Made by a program: the position numbers and the translations under genes
Notes under the pieces: generated by a model
What the model was told of the DNA's origin: nothing
The model's database searches: none
What the model saw: only the letters and a program-made list of their open reading frames with translations
Shown: positions 19,288-31,553 of the stretch, in pieces
Layout: every line of letters starts with the position of its first letter
Numbering within the stretch: the stretch's first letter is position 1
Assembly (NCBI RefSeq): GCF_004121055.1
Contig: NZ_PYAL01000008.1
Coordinates: forward strand, 62,001 to 126,000
DNA: 64,000 nt
Direction: 5' to 3'
Source of the DNA: Achromobacter aloeverae
Lineage (GTDB): Bacteria > Pseudomonadota > Gammaproteobacteria > Burkholderiales > Burkholderiaceae_B

Positions 19288-20865
19288 CTACTTATCCAGC
19301 ACCCAGACGTTGGGCAGGCCCCACAGCAGGTCGCTGTGCTTGATCGAGGCACGCACCGCGTGCACGCGATCGAACTGGCCCACGGCGATATACGGCAAGA
19401 CCTCGTAGGCGCGCGCCTGGAACTTGTCCAGCAGCTCCTTGCGCTTGGCCGGATCGGTGGCGCCGACCCACTGCGTGCGCAACTCGTCGAGCTGCTTGTC
19501 GCAGGGCCATCCGGGCAGGCTGTTGCCGCAAGCCGCGCCCAGGTAGGTATTGTTCAGCGGAGAGTTGACGTTGTAGTCGGCCGCCGAGGACAGGTAGACG
19601 CTCCACCCGCCCTTCTCGACCGGGTTCTTGCTGGCGCGCCGCGCCGTTTCCGTGGCCCAGTCCATGGACTGGATATCCACGTTCAGGCCCAGGTCCTGCA
19701 TGGCCTGGATCGCCACCAGCGTGGCGGAGTTCAGGTAGGCCACGTCGGTCGGCAGCATGACGGCGACCTTCTCGCCTTTGTAGCCCGATTCGGCCAGCAG
19801 CTTCTTGGCCAGCGCCATGTCCACCTTGCGATAGGGTTCGGCGCCGGCGCTGGTGTCGTTGGGGCTGCCGCAGATGAAATAGGTCGCGCAGTAGTTCATG
19901 CGCAGGTCTTCCGGGTAGCCCATGGCCGCCACGAATTTCTCCTGGTCGATGGCATGGCGCAGCGCCTGGCGCGCCTGCGCCTTGTCGAACGGCGGATTGA
20001 GGAAATTCATGATGAGATAGGCCTGCGACTTGCCGGTCACCCCCGTATGCACGGCGCTGTCGCCGCGCAAGGCCTTGATGTAGTCGGGCGTGACTTCCTC
20101 GATCATGTCGACTTCGCCGTTCTTCAACGCGGCGATGGCGCTGTTGGCGTCCGGCAGGATGGCCCATTCCACGCGATCCACATGCGAGGTCTTGTTGCCG
20201 GCCAGGCCCGAGGGCGCATCGGCGCGCCCCACGTAGGCGGGGTTGCGCAGGAACACCAGCTTGCTGCCAGGCACCCATTCATCGCGCTTGAACAGGTAAG
20301 GGCCGGAACCGACCACTTCGTTCAACGGCGCGGTGTCGGGCATCTTCGCCAGGCGCTCGGGAATGATGAAGGCGGGATAGCTGGCCACCTTGGCCAGGCC
20401 GTCCAGCACCGGCCCGAAGGGCTGGTCCAGGGTCAGCGTGAACGTCTTGTCGTCCACCGCGGCCCACTTGCCGCCGGCCGCGACCATGGCGCGGCCGATG
20501 TTGTCGCGCTTCTCCCAACGCTCCAGCGATGCCACCACGTCGGCGGAACGCACGGGATTGCCGTCGCTGAACTTCAGGCCGTCGCGCAGCGTGAAGGTCC
20601 AGGACTTGCCGTCCGCCGAGGTCTTGTAGGTGTCCACCATCTGCGGCCGCGGATTGCCCTTGGCGTCCGGCCCGAACAGCGTGTCGTACACCATGAAACC
20701 GAAATTCCGGGTGATGTACGCCGTGGTGAAGAAGGGGTCCAGCACCTTGAGGTCGGCGTAAGGCACCAGCCGCAGGGTCTTGCCCTCGGCCTGGGCGGGG
20801 GCGCCGGAGAGACAGGCGGCTGCCATGGACAGGGCGGCGAGCGCGGAGTAGAGGCGGCGTTTCAT
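19288..20865 (-). CDS. Peptide-binding periplasmic protein (SBP family 5)
   Basis: 525 residues with a Sec signal peptide (MKRRLYSALAALSM, cleavage after AQA). SBP-5 blocks are present: DGKSWTFTLRDGLKFSDGNPV near the middle of lobe I, VGSGPYLF and the C-terminal DYNVNSPLNN. The family binds di- and oligopeptides, opines and glutathione; no residue pattern fixes the ligand here. The M81 peptidase gene lies 44 bp upstream and the permeases 124 bp downstream. Confidence 0.94.
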   Translation of the reverse strand: MKRRLYSALAALSMAAACLSGAPAQAEGKTLRLVPYADLKVLDPFFTTAYITRNFGFMVYDTLFGPDAKGNPRPQMVDTYKTSADGKSWTFTLRDGLKFSDGNPVRSADVVASLERWEKRDNIGRAMVAAGGKWAAVDDKTFTLTLDQPFGPVLDGLAKVASYPAFIIPERLAKMPDTAPLNEVVGSGPYLFKRDEWVPGSKLVFLRNPAYVGRADAPSGLAGNKTSHVDRVEWAILPDANSAIAALKNGEVDMIEEVTPDYIKALRGDSAVHTGVTGKSQAYLIMNFLNPPFDKAQARQALRHAIDQEKFVAAMGYPEDLRMNYCATYFICGSPNDTSAGAEPYRKVDMALAKKLLAESGYKGEKVAVMLPTDVAYLNSATLVAIQAMQDLGLNVDIQSMDWATETARRASKNPVEKGGWSVYLSSAADYNVNSPLNNTYLGAACGNSLPGWPCDKQLDELRTQWVGATDPAKRKELLDKFQARAYEVLPYIAVGQFDRVHAVRASIKHSDLLWGLPNVWVLDK

Positions 20866-20909
20866 GGGGCGGCTCCGTAGGTCGGGGTCGAGGGGATGTC
20901 GTGGATTGT

Positions 20910-22349
20910 TCAAAGCGGCCATTTCGGCATGCGGATTTTCTTGTACACCAGCGTCTTCCAGTCCGGCGTGGCCACGCCAGGCGCGCCTACGTAGATCACG
21001 TGCCTGGCGATCTTCGAGTAGGACGCATGGAAGTGCTGGGCCGATTTCACCACCACCATCTTGTGCGCGGCAAGGTCGCAATCGAGTTGCGAGAACAGAT
21101 CCGTGTTGATTGCCTGATTTCGATTGGATACCAGCACAATATCCACACCCTGCGCATGCACCAGCGCGCAATCGCCCATGGGCGCCGGGCTGCCGGTCAG
21201 GCTGGTCATTTTCATATCGCGGCGCAAGGCCCGCACGGTACAGGTCACGTCCACCGGGTCGCCGGACAAGGGGCCCACCTTGCCGCCCAGGCGCATGGGC
21301 AGCGTGGCCCCCTCGCCGGCGTCGAAGGCAATACGCACGGCGATGGGGTCCCACAGCGGTCCCATCGCGACGTTGGCGATGCCGCGTTCGAGCAGGCGGC
21401 GCAGCACATAGGTCGAGTCGCCGGGCGCACCGCTGCCGGGATTGTCGGCGCGGTCGGCCAGCACCACGGGGCCGCCATCGAAGGCCAGGGCCTCGTCTAT
21501 GCCTTCGTCTATCGTGCGGTACTTCACCATCAGGTTTTCGCGCTGGCCGATGAGCTCGTCGGCCAGACGGCGGGCCAGGTCGCGCGCCTTGGCTTCGTCG
21601 GCGTCGGTATAGACCAGCACCTTGGCTCCCATCTCCGGCACGTCGCCGGTGGCGAATCCCATGGAGAACGACAGGGACAGGACGCCGTCCTTGCCTTCCA
21701 TGGCGCGCAGGCGATCGACGAAACCCTTGGCCGGCTCGCGCGTCGTATGCATGGGCACCACCATTTCGCAATCGACCAGGGCGGCGACCGGACGGGTCCG
21801 GCCCTGCGCCTTGTCCAGGCAAAGGTCCAGCAACTGCTCGGCGCACCGGACGATATCGGTATGGGGATATTCCTTGTACAGCACGACGATATCGGCACTG
21901 TCCACGATCAGCGGGCTGAGGTGGGCATGCGGGTCCAGCTCGGTCCCGATGACGACCTCGGGCCCCACGATCGCGCGCGCCCGCTGCAGCAGGTCGCCTT
22001 CGCAGTCGTCGTAGCCGTCGGCCACCATGGCGCCGTGCAGGCCCAGCAGGACTATGTCCACGGGCAAGGCGGCACGCAGGTCGGCGAGGATCTGTTCGCG
22101 CAACGTTTCATAGGCCTCGCGGGTCGTGGTGCCGCTGGGCTGCGCCGAGGCCACCAGGCCTTCCTTCAGCGTCCATCCCAACGGCCCGCCACGCTTGCGC
22201 GCCACCCATAGCGGCGCGCCCTGCGCCGTCGGCGTATCAGGGTGCTGGCCCGCCGGGAAGTACTCCTTGCCGCGGAACGAATCGAGGCTGGTCGGCAGGG
22301 GAGCGAAGGTATTGGTCTCGGTGCCGAGACCGGCGCTGAAAATACGCAT
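20910..22349 (-). CDS. M81 family metallopeptidase (MlrC / microcystinase C-like)
   Basis: 479 residues. The DUF1485 N-terminal domain has LGLHGAMVADGYDDCEGDLL; the zinc-site residues characteristic of MlrC are visible as LDPHAH (Asp and His) and YPHTD (His). The C-terminal MlrC_C domain ends KKIRMPKWPL. MlrC cleaves linearised microcystin fragments, and most family members sit next to peptide transporters and handle unknown small peptides. I chose the ATG at 22349 with AAGGA 8 bases upstream. It is the promoter-proximal gene of the peptide operon. Confidence 0.9.
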   Translation of the reverse strand: MRIFSAGLGTETNTFAPLPTSLDSFRGKEYFPAGQHPDTPTAQGAPLWVARKRGGPLGWTLKEGLVASAQPSGTTTREAYETLREQILADLRAALPVDIVLLGLHGAMVADGYDDCEGDLLQRARAIVGPEVVIGTELDPHAHLSPLIVDSADIVVLYKEYPHTDIVRCAEQLLDLCLDKAQGRTRPVAALVDCEMVVPMHTTREPAKGFVDRLRAMEGKDGVLSLSFSMGFATGDVPEMGAKVLVYTDADEAKARDLARRLADELIGQRENLMVKYRTIDEGIDEALAFDGGPVVLADRADNPGSGAPGDSTYVLRRLLERGIANVAMGPLWDPIAVRIAFDAGEGATLPMRLGGKVGPLSGDPVDVTCTVRALRRDMKMTSLTGSPAPMGDCALVHAQGVDIVLVSNRNQAINTDLFSQLDCDLAAHKMVVVKSAQHFHASYSKIARHVIYVGAPGVATPDWKTLVYKKIRMPKWPL

Positions 22350-22718
22350 GGCGAATGTCCTTGGAGGGCCACGATGGGAGTCCAGGAGCGCATCATGCCG
22401 TTTGGGTTGGAGGCCGTACAAATAGCAATTGCGGCAGGAACCATAACCGATGGTTATCCGCTGGTGAAATAGCTAGGGTTAACGATGATATTTCCGAGGG
22501 AACTTGTGCGTTCCGGGGTCCCCGTACGAGGGTTTACCATGCCCTAAAGGTTATGTTTCGCCGCATCAGCGCCGGGCCGGCGCCGAGAGGCCTTCCCCCC
22601 ACGCCCCTTTCCGTTTCCCGCCGCGCAGCCAGGTTATGGAAGGTACGGCGTTAGGCATTGGTCACCGCCGTCAGGCAAGCGCACAATGCCGCATCGTTCC
22701 CAGCCAAGGACCCCAAGC
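22350..22718. other. Divergent intergenic region with palindrome
   Basis: 369 bp between the leftward peptide operon and the rightward D-aminoacylase. It contains the palindrome at 22443-22457 and several further GGTTA(T/A) words (near 22478, 22549 and 22633). No gene is evident. Confidence 0.5.
22443..22457. promoter_or_regulatory. Candidate operator ATAACC-GAT-GGTTAT
   Basis: A perfect 6-bp inverted repeat with a 3-bp spacer, 94 bp upstream of the M81 gene in the divergent control region. It could be the target of the GntR regulator at the end of the operon, though this is not the common FCD operator shape. Assigned by position only. Confidence 0.4.
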
Positions 22719-24179
22719 ATGGACACGCAGCAACCGTACGACCTGATACTGCAAGGCGGCGACGTCGTCGACGGCACGGGCGCCCCGCGCCGCCGCGCCG
22801 ATGTCGGCATCCGCGGCGGGCGCATCGCCGCCATTGGCGACCTGGCCTCGGCCCCGGTCCGCCCCCAAGGCAGGATGGATGTCACGGGACTGGTGGTCGC
22901 TCCTGGCTTCATCGACTGCCATTCCCACGATGACTGGGCAGTCCTGGAAATGCCCGACATGGCGCCCAAGGTCTCGCAAGGCGTGACCACCGTCATCAAC
23001 GGCAATTGCGGCATCAGCCTCGCGCCGCTGCAATCGGAGGAGCTGCCGCCGCCGCCGTTGAACCTGCTGGGCGGCGGCTACCGCTTCGGCAGCTTCGCCG
23101 AATATCGCGCGGCCATCGACGCCCGGCCGCCCGCGGTGAACGTCGCCGCGATGGTCGGCCACTCCACCCTGCGTGTGCGCCATATGCCCGACCTGGATAC
23201 CCCGGCCGACGCGGCGCAGATCGCGGCCATGCGCGCGGACGTGGAGCAAGCCTTGCGCGAGGGCGCGCTGGGCGTGTCCACCGGCACGTTCTACCCGCCC
23301 GCGGCCGCCGCCACCGAAGCGGAAATCATCGCGGTCTGCGAGCCGTTGTCGCGCCTGGGCGGCGTCTATGCCACGCACATGCGCGACGAAGGGAATCACG
23401 TCATGGACGCCATCGACGAAAGCCTGCGCATCGGCGCCGCCTTGAACGTGCCTCTCGTCATTTCGCACCATAAGCTGGTGGGCAAGCAGAACCATGGCCG
23501 CTCCGCGCAGACGCTGGAGCACGTGCGCGCGGCGGCGGCGCGCCAGGCGGTCTGCATGGACTGCTATCCGTACGACGCGTCCTCCACCATGCTGCGGCCG
23601 GAGCGCGTGGAGATCTGCGACCGCATCATGATCACCTGGTCCAAGCCGTTCCCGCAGGCCAGCGGCCGGTATCTGGAAGACCTGGCGGACGAATGGGGCT
23701 GCTCGCGGCGCGAAGCCGCCGAGCGCCTGCTGCCCGGGGGCGCGGTCTACTTCATCATGGACGACAACGACGTGCGCCGCATCCTGGCGTACCAGGACAC
23801 CATGATAGGGTCCGATGGCCTGGCCGCCGACGCGCGGCCGCATCCGCGCCTGTGGGGCACCTTCCCGCGCGTGCTCGGCCACTATGCGCGCGGGCTGGGC
23901 GTCTTCTCGCTGGAAGAGGCGGTATTCCGCATGAGCGGGCTGACCGCACTGCGCTTCGGCCTAAGGGAACGCGGCCAGGTGGCGGTGGGCTTCCATGCCG
24001 ACTTGGCCGTCTTCGATCCCGCCACCATCATCGACCGAGCCACCTTCGATGAACCGGAAACCCCGTGCGAGGGCATGCGGCATGTCTACGTCGGTGGTGT
24101 CGCGACCTGGGCGGATGGTGCGCCCACGGGTGCGCGGCCGGGCCGCTACATCGCCGAACGGATCGGCCGGTCCGCCTGA
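22719..24179 (+). CDS. N-acyl-D-amino-acid deacylase (D-aminoacylase) family
   Basis: A 486-residue amidohydrolase. The N-terminal beta-sandwich is followed by GFIDCHSHDD (HxH), then INGNCG (the Cys that serves as a metal ligand in D-aminoacylase), SHHK and GSDG (late Asp). C-terminal DLAVFDPATI is the usual barrel-to-sandwich return. It removes acyl groups from N-acyl-D-amino acids or acts on D-residue dipeptides. The ATG at 22719 follows AAGGA by 8 bases; the ATG at 22686 is rejected. The divergent peptide operon suggests a shared substrate containing D-residues. Confidence 0.9.
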   Translation: MDTQQPYDLILQGGDVVDGTGAPRRRADVGIRGGRIAAIGDLASAPVRPQGRMDVTGLVVAPGFIDCHSHDDWAVLEMPDMAPKVSQGVTTVINGNCGISLAPLQSEELPPPPLNLLGGGYRFGSFAEYRAAIDARPPAVNVAAMVGHSTLRVRHMPDLDTPADAAQIAAMRADVEQALREGALGVSTGTFYPPAAAATEAEIIAVCEPLSRLGGVYATHMRDEGNHVMDAIDESLRIGAALNVPLVISHHKLVGKQNHGRSAQTLEHVRAAAARQAVCMDCYPYDASSTMLRPERVEICDRIMITWSKPFPQASGRYLEDLADEWGCSRREAAERLLPGGAVYFIMDDNDVRRILAYQDTMIGSDGLAADARPHPRLWGTFPRVLGHYARGLGVFSLEEAVFRMSGLTALRFGLRERGQVAVGFHADLAVFDPATIIDRATFDEPETPCEGMRHVYVGGVATWADGAPTGARPGRYIAERIGRSA

Positions 24180-24220
24180 GCCGGCCCTGGCCGGAGGGGC
24201 GGCATACCCCGCAAGAAAAA

Positions 24221-24244
24221 AGGCCGGAGATCGCTCTCCGGCCT
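24221..24244 (-). terminator. Rho-independent terminator of icd
   Basis: A perfect 10-bp stem (AGGCCGGAGA / TCTCCGGCCT) with a TCGC loop. On the minus strand it is followed by a six-to-seven-base T run, so it ends icd; the plus strand shows only GTTT after the stem, giving weaker termination of the convergent D-aminoacylase gene. Confidence 0.85.
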
Positions 24245-24282
24245 GTTTCCCTGATCGGACGATCAGCGCGGCGACGCGCGCA

Positions 24283-26865
<2,583 letters not shown>

Positions 26866-28446
26866 TCACCGCCTGCGCAGGCACAACCCGACCAGGACGC
26901 AAGCCATCATGGCCACGCCGGCGAGCAGGAAGGCGTCACTATAGGAAAGCAGCAAGGCATCGCGCTGGACCAACCTGGCCACCAGGCCGACCGCCTGGGA
27001 GAAAAACGGCTGCACCGCCGCATCCCCCCCCATGGGCGGCGACCCGACCCCGCCATGGGCGAACACGTTACCCAAGGCCGCCAGCCGCTCCTGAGTCGCC
27101 TGCGCGAACAGCGTCACCGATTCGCCGATGCGCTGCGCGTGGAATTTACCGCGGTCCACCACCACCTGGCTGAACAAGGCGATGCCGATAGCGCCGCCCA
27201 CGTTGCGCACCATCGAGAACAACCCGGAGGCGGAGCCGATCTCCGCCTTCTCCAGTCCCTGGACTGCCATCACCCCCAGCGCCACCACGACTAGCGATTG
27301 GCCGATGCCGCGCACGACCAACGACGGCACGATGACATTCGCGGCCGCGTCGATATTCAGGGACACATTCATCAGGCAACCCAGGCCGGTGATGAGAAAG
27401 CCCGCGACGATGACCGTGCGCGCGCTTGTCCAGCGCATCAGCCGCGGCGTGGCGAAGGACATGACGAACTGCACCAGCCCGTAGGGAATCATCAGCAGGC
27501 CGATCTGCCGGGCGTTGTAGTCGTGGATCTCGGAAAAATAGTTGGGCACCAGGAAGACCACGCCGAACACCACCGCGCCGAACGTGAATTGCATGAGGCT
27601 GGCGATGCCGAAGTTGTACCGGCCCAACAGTCTCAGGTTGATGAAGGGATGTTCGCGCCGCAACTCGATCAGGACGAAGGCCGCCAGGCTGACGACGGTG
27701 GCGCAGGCGCAATAGACGATGGCCGGCGACGCGAACCAGTCGTAGCGCTCGCCCTCCTCCAGCAGGATCTGCAGCGCCGACAGGCCAACGGCCATGGTCG
27801 CCATGCCCCACCAGTCGCCCTGCCGCAAACGGCGCAGCTCGACAGGACGGGGGCGCACCGACCAACCGATCGCCGCGAGCAGCAGCACGCCCGGCGGCAC
27901 CTGCAGGTAGAAAATCCAGCGCCAGGAAAACACGTCGGCCAGCCAACCGCCCAGCGACGGGCCGGCGGCTTGCGCGACATTGTTGGCGACGGCGAACAGC
28001 GCCATGCCTAGGGGATGCCTGGCCGCCGGCAACTCCGTGACGATGAGCTGGAACGACAGGGGAATCAGCACGCCGCCGAAGGCGCCTTGCAGCGCGCGCG
28101 CAAGTATCATCGTCTGGATGTTCGGCGCCAGCGAGCAGGCAATCGAGAACACCACGAAACCGGCCGTCCCCACCACCATGACGCGGCGCATGGAGAATAT
28201 CGACACCAGCCAGCCTGTCATCGGAATGATGATGATCTCCGCCACCAGGTAAGCGGTGGTGATCCAGGACCCCTCCTCGAAGGTGGCCCCCAGCGAACCG
28301 CGCACGTCCGGCAGGGCGGCATTGGTCACATGGACATTCATGCCGGCCATGAAGCAGCCCACCACGCTGCCCAGGACGGCTACCCAGGTGCGCAGGGAAA
28401 TTTCCGGAACGACCGGGGACGGCGGGCCCGCGACCTTGCTATTCAT
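26866..28446 (-). CDS. DHA2-family (EmrB/QacA) multidrug efflux permease
   Basis: 526 residues with about 14 helices. Motifs seen: helix-1 MNVHVTNAALPDVRGSLG (the D1-type signature LD/NxTVVNVALP), motif A in the 2-3 loop (GWLVSIFSMRRVMVVG) and the antiporter motif C region (GPSLGGWL). It exports drugs or lipophilic anions by proton antiport. It works with the adaptor (8-bp overlap) and the outer-membrane channel encoded upstream. A divergent AraC regulator flanks the operon. Confidence 0.93.
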   Translation of the reverse strand: MNSKVAGPPSPVVPEISLRTWVAVLGSVVGCFMAGMNVHVTNAALPDVRGSLGATFEEGSWITTAYLVAEIIIIPMTGWLVSIFSMRRVMVVGTAGFVVFSIACSLAPNIQTMILARALQGAFGGVLIPLSFQLIVTELPAARHPLGMALFAVANNVAQAAGPSLGGWLADVFSWRWIFYLQVPPGVLLLAAIGWSVRPRPVELRRLRQGDWWGMATMAVGLSALQILLEEGERYDWFASPAIVYCACATVVSLAAFVLIELRREHPFINLRLLGRYNFGIASLMQFTFGAVVFGVVFLVPNYFSEIHDYNARQIGLLMIPYGLVQFVMSFATPRLMRWTSARTVIVAGFLITGLGCLMNVSLNIDAAANVIVPSLVVRGIGQSLVVVALGVMAVQGLEKAEIGSASGLFSMVRNVGGAIGIALFSQVVVDRGKFHAQRIGESVTLFAQATQERLAALGNVFAHGGVGSPPMGGDAAVQPFFSQAVGLVARLVQRDALLLSYSDAFLLAGVAMMACVLVGLCLRRR

Positions 28447-29674
28447 GACGCGTGTCCACCGACGCGATCACCGACATGCCGGGGCGGATGTCGCGCATCC
28501 GCGGCTGTCCCGCGTCCAGCACGATCTTCACCGGCATGCGCTGGACGATCTTGGTGAAATTGCCCGTGGCATTGTCGGGCGGCAGCAGCGCGAACTGCGC
28601 GCCCGATGCCGGCGCCAAGCTATCGACGTGGCCATGCAGCCGCAGCCCGTCGAAGGCGTCGACCTCCACGATCGCCGGCTGCCCAGGTCGTAGCTGGCCG
28701 ACCTGGGTCTCCTTGTAGTTGGCGATGACATAAACGTCCCCGGGCACCACGGCTAGCAGTGGCGTGCCCGGCGCCACGGCGGCGCCCACGCGCACACTGC
28801 GCTGTCCCACCAGTCCGCCGACCGGGGCGCGCACGACCGTGTAGGACAAGGCGATACGCGCCTGCGCGAGCACCGCTTCCGCTTCTTCGCGCCTGCCCTG
28901 CGCTTTTTCGTATTCCGAGGCGGCCATGCGCTTCTCGGTTGCCAGCACCGAAAGTTCGCGTGTACGCGCCTCCAAGCCGGCACGGGCCGACGCCAGGACG
29001 GCATCGGCCTTGCGGGCGTCCGCCTGCGCGGCCTCCCATTGCTGCGCGCTGTTCACCTGGCTGTCGAAAAGCTGGCGCTGGCGGGCCCGCGCCTTCCCCG
29101 CACGCGCCGCTTCGGCCTGGGCTACGCGTACCGCGCCTTCGGCCTCGTCGATCAGGCTCTGCTGCAGGCGCGTACGGGCATCCAGGTTGGCGACCGCGGC
29201 CGCGCGAGCCTCGCGTTCCGCTCCGGCGGCGTGCAGCGCTGCAGTGGCCTGGGCCACTTTCGCCTGGTAGCCGCTGTCGTCGATGCGCGCCAGTATGTCG
29301 CCGGCGCCGACCTGCTGGTTGTCCCGCGCATCGACCGCCAGGATATGGCCGGCGACGCGCGCCGACACGGTGGAGATGTCCGCCCGTGCGTAGGCGTCGT
29401 CCGTCTCCACCATGTAGCGGGCATGCAGCCACCACCGCACGCCCCAGGCCACCGCCAGCACCGCGATGATCGCCACCGCGGCCATGCGGAATTGTTTCGA
29501 CGCGAACGGGTTCGCGCGTCCGGCGGGACGAGTGCTGCCCTGCCCGTCCATGTATTTACTGTCCATGTCTTTCCAATCTGTATCGCGCGCTGCGTGCGCC
29601 GCCGCGTGCGTGGTTGCTCGCGTCATCACCCGCCTCATTCCGGGCGGCCTTTCTGATGGCGTCTCTTCCCTCAC
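28439..29674 (-). CDS. HlyD/EmrA-type membrane fusion protein
   Basis: 411 residues. One membrane helix lies at about residues 63-84 after a 60-residue cytoplasmic tail. Then follow the biotinyl-lipoyl half (VSARVAGHILAVDARDNQQVGAGDILARID), a long alpha-hairpin rich in Ala/Arg/Glu, the second lipoyl half (VRAPVGGLVGQRSVRVGAAV) and a beta-barrel. It links the inner-membrane pump to the outer-membrane channel. The start overlaps the stop of the channel gene (ATGA), which supports the long N-terminus. Confidence 0.92.
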   Translation of the reverse strand: MREETPSERPPGMRRVMTRATTHAAAHAARDTDWKDMDSKYMDGQGSTRPAGRANPFASKQFRMAAVAIIAVLAVAWGVRWWLHARYMVETDDAYARADISTVSARVAGHILAVDARDNQQVGAGDILARIDDSGYQAKVAQATAALHAAGAEREARAAAVANLDARTRLQQSLIDEAEGAVRVAQAEAARAGKARARQRQLFDSQVNSAQQWEAAQADARKADAVLASARAGLEARTRELSVLATEKRMAASEYEKAQGRREEAEAVLAQARIALSYTVVRAPVGGLVGQRSVRVGAAVAPGTPLLAVVPGDVYVIANYKETQVGQLRPGQPAIVEVDAFDGLRLHGHVDSLAPASGAQFALLPPDNATGNFTKIVQRMPVKIVLDAGQPRMRDIRPGMSVIASVDTRHE

Positions 29675-31170
29675 TGGCCGATTTCGCCCTTCCCGATGGA
29701 CGGGCCGGCGGCGGCGACCCGGTCCGGGACAGCCAGGGCGACGGCCGGCGCCTCCCGCCAGCCGCCCCCCGCCGCCTTGAACACCTGCACCTGCGCGTCG
29801 ATGAGCGCTGCCCGCGCCCCGGCCAGCCTTGCCTGCGTCGCCACGTCCTGGCGCTGGGCGTCCAGGTACTCGAGCGCCGACGTCTCGCCCGCCTGCCGTC
29901 CCAGCGTGGCCAGGCGCAAGGCCTCATCGCTCTGGCGCTCGGCCTGGGTCAGGTCGGCCACGCGCCGGGACGCGGCGTCATAGGCGATCAGGGACTGGCG
30001 CAACTCGCCCAGCGCGCGCAGGATGGCGCCGTCGAACCGCGCCAGCGCCGCGCTTTCATGGGCGCCGGCCTGCGCGATGCGGGCGCGCGCCGCGGTCATG
30101 TCGGGAAACGACCAGCTCAGCAGCGGACCGAGGCTCCAGACGGTACTCCGGCTTTCCCCGCCCCGGCCCACGTCCAGGACGGCATGCGTAATACCGCCGC
30201 CCAAGGCGATGCGCGGATAGAGTTCAGCGCGCGCCACGCCCAGCCTTGCGGTAGCGGCCGCCAGCTCATGCTCCGCCTCGCGCAGGTCGGGCCGGCGCCG
30301 CAGCATGGCGACGGGATCGTTCGCAAGCATGGCGCCGGACAGGGCAGGCGGCGCCTCGCACGTCCGCGCCTGCGCAGGCGCATCCTCGGGCACGCGCCCC
30401 ATCAGCACCGCGAGCCGCGCCAGCGCCTGCCGTCGCGCCGCGGCCAGGTTCGCGGCATCCGCGCGCGTTTCGGCGATCAAGGCCCGCGCGCGCGCCACGT
30501 CCAGCGCCGACCCGGCCCCGGTGTCGCGCAGGCGATGCGCCAGCGCAAGGCCATCTTCGAGTAGACGGATCGAATGCTGCTGGATCGCCAGGCGGCTGGC
30601 GGTGCTGCAAGCCTGCAGCCAGGCCCGGGTGGTATCCGCGGCGACGAGAATACGCACACCGTCCCGGGCCGCCGCGGCCGACTGGGTGTCCTCCCGCGCG
30701 GCATCCGCCAGGTGACGCAGGCGGCCGAAGAGATCCAGCTCCCACCCGACGTCCAGGCTCGCACCGACACGGCTGCCGGTATGTCCCTCTCCCGCATCGG
30801 CCATCGCGGCTTCGGGCTGGCCGCTGGTGGCGTTGCCATGACCGGCCCACGCGCCTGTCGCCGCATGCAGTCGCCCGCGGTCGTCCACTTCGTCCTGCAT
30901 CGCCATCGCCGCCAGCAGGTTCGCCGCGGCGACGCGCAAGTCGCGGTTGTGCGTCAGCGCCTCCTCGACGGCGTCGTTCAGTGCGTCGTCGCTGTATAGC
31001 GTCCACCATTTATCCGGCGTGTCCACGGCCAGCTTGGTGGTCGCGGGTTCGTTCGTAGGGGAAAGCGGCACAGTGGCCCGCGGCGGTCCGTCGGGTCCGA
31101 CCGCGCAACCCGCGACAGCCAGCACCAGCGCCGCCGCCGCCGCGCGCAATGTTGTAGGAATGATCTTCAT
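29671..31170 (-). CDS. NodT-family outer-membrane efflux lipoprotein
   Basis: 499 residues. The signal peptide ends with lipobox AVAGC (lipidated Cys near residue 22). The mature protein has the OprM/NodT repeats: WWTLYSDDALNDAVEEALTHNRDLRVAAANL, the LRRRPDLREAEHELAAATARLGVARAELYPRI block and a second half of similar layout. It forms the trimeric exit duct of the pump. The ATG at 31170 is preceded by GGAGG. First gene of the efflux operon. Confidence 0.93.
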   Translation of the reverse strand: MKIIPTTLRAAAAALVLAVAGCAVGPDGPPRATVPLSPTNEPATTKLAVDTPDKWWTLYSDDALNDAVEEALTHNRDLRVAAANLLAAMAMQDEVDDRGRLHAATGAWAGHGNATSGQPEAAMADAGEGHTGSRVGASLDVGWELDLFGRLRHLADAAREDTQSAAAARDGVRILVAADTTRAWLQACSTASRLAIQQHSIRLLEDGLALAHRLRDTGAGSALDVARARALIAETRADAANLAAARRQALARLAVLMGRVPEDAPAQARTCEAPPALSGAMLANDPVAMLRRRPDLREAEHELAAATARLGVARAELYPRIALGGGITHAVLDVGRGGESRSTVWSLGPLLSWSFPDMTAARARIAQAGAHESAALARFDGAILRALGELRQSLIAYDAASRRVADLTQAERQSDEALRLATLGRQAGETSALEYLDAQRQDVATQARLAGARAALIDAQVQVFKAAGGGWREAPAVALAVPDRVAAAGPSIGKGEIGQ

Positions 31171-31553
31171 GCAACCTCCAGATTCGTCCGCGACACAGCG
31201 GGCGGCCGGCGCTGCGTTCACACTGGAAGCTCGACTACCTGGAAGTTCGACCACCGCGTACACGCAAGGCGTTCCGCCCATCGCGGGACAAATTCTGCGG
31301 CGGCCGGCGCGCCCGGAATCGACGCAATCCGACAACCTTCGTCGGGATCTGGACATGAACCGAATATGACGGCCGGAGGCGGACCTCGGACAGCTACCCC
31401 GGACATGGCACCAACCGGCGCGCAATTGCCAACCGTGCCAGTGAAAAAGACAAAAGCGTTGCCCAGGGCTTACCGGGGCGCGCAGGTTATGGATAATGAA
31501 GCCGGCCCACGAAGCCGCCCGGCTTCACGAGTAAGCGCATCACCTGCATTGAA
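31171..31553. other. Divergent region, efflux operon / AraC gene
   Basis: 383 bp holding the promoters of the efflux operon (leftward) and of the AraC gene (rightward). I see no strong palindrome. The AraC gene has no clear ribosome binding site. Confidence 0.45.

Noticed and set aside
19288-21846. 852-codon frame suggesting a fusion of the SBP with another domain
   Set aside because: The signal peptide at 20865 marks the true start; the rest overlaps the M81 gene out of frame.
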